This document shows, piece after piece, positions 1 through 5,442 of a stretch of DNA of 5,442 nucleotides. A program made the translations under genes and the position numbers. The stretch is from Pseudomonadota bacterium (lineage in GTDB: Bacteria > Pseudomonadota > Gammaproteobacteria > Steroidobacterales > Steroidobacteraceae): assembly GCA_021779875.1 (NCBI GenBank), contig JAJXZV010000420.1, positions 1 to 5,442 of the forward strand. Direction: 5' to 3'. The notes below the pieces were generated by a model that ran no database searches, was not told where the DNA came from, and saw only the letters and a program-made list of their open reading frames with translations. The stretch's first letter is position 1, and each line of letters starts with the position of its first letter.

Positions 1-1
1 C

Positions 2-1227
2 GCCCAGGCCGCCGCGCTGAGCCTCGCGCCGCCCGCCGGCGCCATGGGCGCCGGCGCCGGACTGTGGAGCCTCGGCGAGGATCTGTACCTGCTGTCGCAG
101 AAGCTGGGGACCATCGGCGCGGTCGATCGGAGCACGCAGGCGCTGCAGTCGGCCATCGACGCATTGCGGGCGCCGCTGCTCGCGCATTTGCGGGCGTTGT
201 CCGGACGCGGCGACGCGCTCGCGGCCGAGGCCGACTCCGCGAGCGGCGCGCAGCTGGACGCCGTGCGCCTCGAGCTCGACGCGCTCGCGCGCGACTTCAA
301 GCAGACCTCGCAGCTGCTGATCCCCATGAGCAAGGAGCGGATCCTCCTCGACCAATACCGGCGCAATCTCAAGGACTGGCGCGGCGCCGTCGACGGCCAG
401 TCCCGCGCCGCGCTGCGCGCGCTCGCGTGGCGCCTCGCGCTGCTCGCCGTGTTCCTGGCGGGGGTGTTCGCGCTCTCGGAGGTCTGGCGGCGCGCGGTGC
501 TCAAATACGCGCGCGACTCGCGCCGCCGGCATCAGCTGCTGCTGCTGCGGCGGATCACGCTCTGGTTGCTCGTGCTGCTGATCGTCTCGTTCTCCTTCGC
601 GAGCCAGCTCGGCTCCATCGCCACGTTCGCGGGGCTGCTGACCGCCGGAGTCGCGGTCGCCATGCAGAGCGTGCTGGTCTCCATCGTGGGATATTTCTTC
701 CTGATCGGGAAATACGGCATCCGCGTCGGCGATCGGGTGCAGATCGGCGAGGTGGCGGGCGAGGTGATCGAAGTCGGCCTGGTGCGGCTGTACCTGATGG
801 AGCTCGACGGACAGGGCGCCTCGGGTCCCACGGGCCGGGTGGCGGCCTTCCCCAACTCGATCGTGTTCTCCGCCACCGCGGGCCTGTTCAAACAGATACC
901 GGGCGTGAGCGTCGCCTGGCACGAGATGACCCTGAGCCTGCCGCCCGACGCCGATCACGCGGCGCTCAAGGAGCGCCTGCAGAGCGCCACGGAGGATGCG
1001 CTGTCGATCCACCGCGGGGAATTGCTGCGCCAGAACCAGGAGATCCAGAGAACGACCCTGTCGGCGTCGGCCGGCGAGGTGCATGCGCAGGTGCAGCTGC
1101 GCTTCTCCTCGGCCGGGGTCGAGGCCCGGGTGCGCTACCCGGTCATACTCAAGCACGCCGCGGAGATCGACGAGCGTGTGTCGCAGCAGCTGTCCCGCGC
1201 GATCGCGCAGTGGCCGGCCGGACCCGC

Positions 1228-1231
<4 letters not shown>
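2..1231 (+). CDS. MscS-family mechanosensitive ion channel protein, 5'-partial
   Basis: Inner-membrane channel protein of the small-conductance mechanosensitive (MscS) family, which releases solutes when membrane tension rises after osmotic downshock. The frame is open to the left edge. The first in-window ATG (44) has no Shine-Dalgarno sequence before it, so the true start probably lies outside; residues are counted from that ATG. Residues 1-120 are helical, charged and alanine-rich, probably a non-membrane domain. Hydrophobic segments follow at about 125-147, 168-190 and 192-222. The last is a pore-helix-like Ala/Gly-rich stretch (AGVAVAMQSVLVSIVG). Next comes the MscS beta-domain signature RVGDRVQIG (227-235), then a DG...FPNS segment (255-272) with about eight extra residues compared with E. 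coli MscS, then a C-terminal alpha/beta region ending near VRYPVI. The conserved core makes the family call strong; the exact subfamily and gating properties are inference. The stop overlaps the coaX start (ATGA), so the two are probably cotranscribed. Confidence 0.88.
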
Positions 1232-2834
<1,603 letters not shown>

Positions 2835-3647
2835 TCAGTAGCCGTGCTTCGCATCATCGGGATAGACCCCGCTCTTCACGTCCTGCACGTAGCGGCGCAC
2901 GGCCTCCCCGATGTCCGACGCGCCGTCCATGAAGTTGCGAACGAAGCGCGGCGGGCGACCCGGCGTCAGACCCAGCATGTCGTGCAGCACCAGCACCTGG
3001 CCGTGGCAGTCCGGGCCGGCGCCGATGCCCACCACCGACATGGGCAGGTGCGCGCACAGGTCCCGAGCCACCGCCGAAGGCACCAGTTCGATGATGAGCA
3101 TGGGCGCGCCGGCGGCGGCGAGCTCCTCGGCATCGTGGCGCAGGATCTCCGCGGCGCTCGGCTCGCGGCCCTGCACCCGGTAGCCGCCGAGCGCGTGCAC
3201 CGACTGTGGCGTGAAGCCCAGGTGGCCGCACACGGGGATGCCGCGTTGCACCAGGCTCTGCACCGTGGGAACCGTCCAGCCGCCGCCCTCCAGCTTGATC
3301 ATGTGCGCGCCGGCGCGCATCAGGCGGATCGCGTTCTCGATCGCCTGGGCGGTCGACTCCTGGTAGCTGCCGAAGGGCAGATCGGCGATCACCCAGGCAT
3401 TGCGGTTGCCGCGCGCCACGCATTCGGTGTGGTAGATCACCTGCTCCATCGACACCGGCAGCGTGCTCGGGTGCCCCTGGATCACCATGCCGAGCGAGTC
3501 GCCGACCAGCAGCACGTCCACGCCGGCCTCATCCAGCAGGTGCGCGAACGCGGCGTCGTAGCAGGTGAGCATGGCGATCTTCTCGCCCGCGGCCCGCATC
3601 TGCTCGAGGCGGTGCAAGGTCATTGGTTTTCGGGAATTCATCCGCAT
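2835..3647 (-). CDS. panB: 3-methyl-2-oxobutanoate hydroxymethyltransferase (ketopantoate hydroxymethyltransferase)
   Basis: Cytosolic TIM-barrel enzyme that transfers a hydroxymethyl group from 5,10-methylene-tetrahydrofolate to 2-ketoisovalerate, giving ketopantoate, the committed step of pantothenate synthesis. At 270 residues it matches the usual length of about 264. Motifs: LTCYDA (27-32), VLLVGDSLGMVIQG (45-58, metal ligand Asp50), VIADLPFGSY (86-95, second acidic ligand Asp89), GAHMIKLEGG (113-122, Lys118 and Glu120), GHLGFTPQS (141-149), IELVPS (186-191, Glu187 aligns with the catalytic glutamate), GIGAG (about 200-205), VRNFM near the C terminus. The start at 3647 is supported by a GAGGG six bases upstream on the minus strand; ATG codons at residues 3 and 9 are alternatives without such a site. 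It is the first gene of a panB-panC operon and diverges from the thioredoxin gene across 29 bp, so its promoter must lie partly inside that neighbour. I found no good -35/-10 pair there. Confidence 0.97.
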   Translation of the reverse strand: MRMNSRKPMTLHRLEQMRAAGEKIAMLTCYDAAFAHLLDEAGVDVLLVGDSLGMVIQGHPSTLPVSMEQVIYHTECVARGNRNAWVIADLPFGSYQESTAQAIENAIRLMRAGAHMIKLEGGGWTVPTVQSLVQRGIPVCGHLGFTPQSVHALGGYRVQGREPSAAEILRHDAEELAAAGAPMLIIELVPSAVARDLCAHLPMSVVGIGAGPDCHGQVLVLHDMLGLTPGRPPRFVRNFMDGASDIGEAVRRYVQDVKSGVYPDDAKHGY

Positions 3648-3652
3648 ATCTT
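3623..3652 (+). promoter_or_regulatory. Candidate sigma70-like promoter for the thioredoxin gene
   Basis: TTGGTT (3623-3628) and TATCTT (3647-3652), separated by 18 bases, resemble -35 and -10 elements (3/6 and 4/6 matches to consensus). They lie in a locally A/T-rich patch covering the first codons of panB, which stands out in this GC-rich window. A start near 3659 would leave a leader of roughly 18 bases carrying AGGAGG. The matches are weak, and the AT-rich patch may only reflect low structure near the panB start. Confidence 0.25.
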
Positions 3653-3653
3653 A

Positions 3654-3665
3654 CCCTCTAGGAGG
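3654..3665. promoter_or_regulatory. Back-to-back Shine-Dalgarno sequences on a small palindrome
   Basis: The 29-bp gap between the divergent panB and thioredoxin starts contains CCCTCTAGGAGG. Read on the plus strand, AGGAGG (3660-3665) lies 11 bases before the thioredoxin ATG. Read on the minus strand, GAGGG (3658-3654) lies six bases before the panB ATG. CCTC and GAGG are complementary arms around TAG, so one element supplies both ribosome binding sites. The plus-strand spacing is somewhat long. The sites are seen directly; their use is inferred. Confidence 0.6.
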
Positions 3666-3676
3666 TTGGGTACGGT

Positions 3677-4135
3677 ATGAGCGGTGACACCCACGTCGTC
3701 TGCGGACACTGCGATTCGGTGATCCGGCTGCCGGGCAGCCGGCTGGCCGATGCGCCGCGCTGTCCGAAATGCCATCAGCCCCTCTTCGGGGGCAAGCCCG
3801 TCGAGCTCCGGGAGGACAACTTCGCCCGGCACGTCGAGCGCAACGATCTCGCCCTCGTGGTGGACTTCTGGGCGCCCTGGTGCGGACCCTGCATCGCCAT
3901 GGCACCGTTCTTCGAGGCGGCCGCCAGGGCGCTCGAGCCGAATCTCCGGTTCGCCAAGCTGAACACCCAGGATGAACCGGATCCGGCCGCGCGGCTGAAC
4001 ATACGCAGCATACCGACGCTGGTCGTCTTCCGTGGCGGCCGGGAGATCGCCCGGCAGGCGGGTGCCATGGACACCGCCACGCTCACTCGCTGGCTTCAGT
4101 CGGCCGCGGCAGGAGCAGCAGGGCGATCAACGTGA
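3677..4135 (+). CDS. trxC: Thioredoxin with N-terminal zinc-binding motif (thioredoxin 2, TrxC-like)
   Basis: Cytosolic thiol-disulfide oxidoreductase. The 152-residue protein begins with a zinc-ribbon-like pair of CxxC motifs (Cys9/Cys12 and Cys29/Cys32), the hallmark of thioredoxin 2. A thioredoxin fold follows, with DFWAPWCGPC (63-72, redox Cys69 and Cys72) and cis-proline 113 in IPTLVVF. In E. coli, TrxC reduces ribonucleotide reductase and other targets and is induced by OxyR; the zinc module makes activity sensitive to oxidation (family knowledge). I see no OxyR site here. The ATG at 3677 fits the motif spacing and has AGGAGG upstream. The protein is about 12 residues longer than E. coli TrxC (139): homology should end near RWL (138-140), and the Ala/Gly-rich tail is encoded where the gene overlaps the transporter gene by 53 bp. 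No link to its pantothenate neighbours is evident beyond sharing a short divergent region with panB. Confidence 0.93.
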   Translation: MSGDTHVVCGHCDSVIRLPGSRLADAPRCPKCHQPLFGGKPVELREDNFARHVERNDLALVVDFWAPWCGPCIAMAPFFEAAARALEPNLRFAKLNTQDEPDPAARLNIRSIPTLVVFRGGREIARQAGAMDTATLTRWLQSAAAGAAGRST

Positions 4136-5375
4136 CCAAGGCGGCGGCCGTGAGGTAGTAGCCTACGTAGGCGATGCCGAACCCGAGCGCCAGGCGAGTC
4201 GCGATGTAGGGGGCCAGCGAGGCGCCCAGAATGCCCGCGAAATTGAAGGTGAGCGACGTGCCCGTGTAGCGCACCGGCGTCGGAAACAGCGATGCCAGCG
4301 CACTGCCCAGGGGACCATAGGTGAACCCCGTCAGTGAAAATCCGAGCGCGAGGAAGACGAACACGCTGCGCGCATCGTGCCCGCCGAACAGGATCGGGAA
4401 GGCGAATCCGAACGCCATGATGAGCAGCGTCGCCGCCGCGAGCGTGGCCAGGCCGCCGATGCGATCGGCGATGCGCGCCGACACGGGGATGGTCAGGCCG
4501 AAGAACAGCACGCCGATCATCTGCATGACCAGATAGTCGCCCCGCGCGAATTTCAGGCTCGTGGTCGCCCAGTTGAGGGCGAACACCGTCATCAGATAGA
4601 AGATCAGGAACGTCGTCGCGCTGCCCAGGGTGCCGAGCAACAACTGCCTCGGATATCGGGCGAACACCGTCGCGATCGGCACGCGCACCCGCTGGCCCTG
4701 CGCCACGCTGCGCCTGAAGGCCGGGGTTTCGACCAAGCGCAACCGCACGTACAGACCCACGAGCACCAGCGCCGCGCTCACCAGGAACGGCAGCCGCCAC
4801 CCCCAGCTCGCGAATTGCGCCGCGTCCAGGCTGCGCGTGATCCAGAGGAACACCCCCGTCGAGCACAGGAAACCGATGGGGGCGCCGAGCTGCGGGAACA
4901 TGCCGAACCAGCTGCGCTTGCCGGCCGGCGCGTTCTCGGTCGCGAGCAGCACCGCGCCGCCCCATTCGCCGCCGAGGCCGAGTCCCTGGCCGACGCGGCA
5001 CAGCGCGAGCAACCCCGCCGCCCACACCCCGATGCTCGCGTAGGTCGGCAACAGGCCGATGGCCACCGTCGACACGCCCATGGTCAGCAACGCGCTGATC
5101 AGCGTGGCCTTGCGGCCGATCCGGTCGCCGAAGTGCCCGAACAGCGCCGAGCCGATCGGTCGCGCGAAGAACGCGAGCGCGAAGGTCGCGAGCGACTGCA
5201 GCACGGCGGTGGCCTGATCCTGCTCCGGAAAGAACAGCTTCGGGAAGACCAGCACGGCCGCGGTCGCGTAGATGTAGAAATCGAAGAATTCGATCGTGGT
5301 GCCGGCGAGGCTCGCGAACAGGATGCGGCCCGTGCCGGGCGTGGCCGCGGTCGCGGTCGAATCGGTGTCGAGCAA
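4083..5375 (-). CDS. MFS transporter, metabolite:H+ symporter (MHS) family, YhjE/ShiA-like
   Basis: Inner-membrane proton-coupled transporter of the major facilitator superfamily. The 430-residue length and repeated hydrophobic stretches fit 12 membrane helices. MHS-family marks are the acidic first helix GTTIEFFDFYIYA (25-37), FARPIGS (70-76), the loop 2-3 motif GDRIGRK (83-89), and RVGQGLGLGGEWGG (127-140). Later segments include SWGWRLPF, FTYGPLG and FPTPVRYTGTS. The wording most resembles E. coli YhjE as I remember it; ShiA (shikimate), ProP and KgtP are relatives, so an organic acid or similar metabolite is likely, but the substrate cannot be assigned. The start is uncertain. TTG at 5375 has AGGG nine bases upstream, leaves a plausible N-terminal tail of about 17 residues and is the only usual start codon in frame. 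The frame stays open to the right edge, so the real start could lie beyond it. The 3' end overlaps the thioredoxin gene. Confidence 0.9.
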   Translation of the reverse strand: MLDTDSTATAATPGTGRILFASLAGTTIEFFDFYIYATAAVLVFPKLFFPEQDQATAVLQSLATFALAFFARPIGSALFGHFGDRIGRKATLISALLTMGVSTVAIGLLPTYASIGVWAAGLLALCRVGQGLGLGGEWGGAVLLATENAPAGKRSWFGMFPQLGAPIGFLCSTGVFLWITRSLDAAQFASWGWRLPFLVSAALVLVGLYVRLRLVETPAFRRSVAQGQRVRVPIATVFARYPRQLLLGTLGSATTFLIFYLMTVFALNWATTSLKFARGDYLVMQMIGVLFFGLTIPVSARIADRIGGLATLAAATLLIMAFGFAFPILFGGHDARSVFVFLALGFSLTGFTYGPLGSALASLFPTPVRYTGTSLTFNFAGILGASLAPYIATRLALGFGIAYVGYYLTAAALVTLIALLLLPRPTEASE

Positions 5376-5386
5376 GCGTCCGGGCC

Positions 5387-5440
5387 CTAGCGCCGCATGC
5401 GCGGCCGCGACGGAATCGACGGCATGGCGTGCCCGGCGGG
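5387..5440 (-). other. Possible C-terminal tail of an upstream minus-strand gene
   Basis: A second minus-strand frame runs from the right edge to a TAG at 5389-5387, eleven bases before the TTG proposed for the transporter; this TAG overlaps the AGGG that could be its ribosome binding site. It contains ATG codons at 5425 and 5398 and ends in an arginine-rich tail. Such spacing is common between operon genes. With only 17 visible codons in a GC-rich region, chance is just as likely. Confidence 0.15.
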
Positions 5441-5442
5441 CG

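Noticed and set aside
64..1227. Upstream extension of the coaX frame through the channel gene
   Set aside because: The sequence before the ATG at 1228 is an arginine/alanine-rich shadow of the mscS frame; CoaX must start close to DAGNT, which the ATG at 1228 provides.
3660..3740. Search for a panB promoter on the minus strand inside trxC
   Set aside because: Only scattered partial matches (for example TAAGAT directly before the ATG) with no suitably spaced -35 element.
4377..5390. Long plus-strand open frame opposite the MFS gene
   Set aside because: Low-complexity Arg/His/Gln/Glu-rich translation without motifs, antisense to a transporter with clear family signatures.
5392..5408. Hairpin-like GCCGC-atgc-GCGGC and adjacent GCGGCCGC palindrome near the right edge
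   Set aside because: A five-base GC stem is expected by chance at this base composition, it has no U tract, and nothing places it as a terminator or operator.

Overview
The window is a gene-dense stretch of a high-GC proteobacterial chromosome. GC is high throughout, third codon positions are strongly G/C, and several frames stay open only because of this composition. The PanC wording (an FVNRLQF segment, and the overall N-terminal style) resembles betaproteobacterial enzymes as I remember them. A high-GC betaproteobacterium, or a gammaproteobacterium close to that group, is therefore my best guess. I cannot name a genus.

Layout, left to right: (1) the 3' part of an MscS-family mechanosensitive channel gene (+), open at the left window edge; (2) coaX, type III pantothenate kinase (+), joined to it by an ATGA stop/start overlap; (3) panC, pantothenate synthetase (-), whose stop codon shares a CTAG with the stop of coaX; (4) panB, ketopantoate hydroxymethyltransferase (-), directly upstream of panC in a panB-panC operon; (5) a trxC-like thioredoxin with an N-terminal zinc motif (+), divergent from panB across only 29 bp; (6) an MHS-type major facilitator transporter of the YhjE/ShiA kind (-), whose 3' end overlaps the thioredoxin 3' end by 53 bp. 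No stretch over 300 bases lacks a gene. The longest non-coding piece is at most 67 bp, at the right edge.

Functionally, panB and panC make pantothenate (ketoisovalerate to ketopantoate, then pantoate plus beta-alanine to pantothenate). CoaX phosphorylates pantothenate to 4'-phosphopantothenate, the first step of coenzyme A synthesis. Three steps of one pathway are thus adjacent, but the kinase lies on the opposite strand, tail-to-tail with panC. The ketopantoate reductase (panE/ilvC) and aspartate decarboxylase (panD) steps are not in the window. The channel, thioredoxin and transporter have no evident tie to CoA synthesis.

I see no mobile element, tRNA, rRNA, CRISPR array or tandem repeat, and no convincing new biological system. 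The points worth a second look are compaction features: the shared CTAG stop, Shine-Dalgarno sequences on both arms of one small palindrome, the 53-bp convergent overlap that encodes the thioredoxin tail, a lysine in a normally threonine position of CoaX, and an uncertain TTG start for the transporter.
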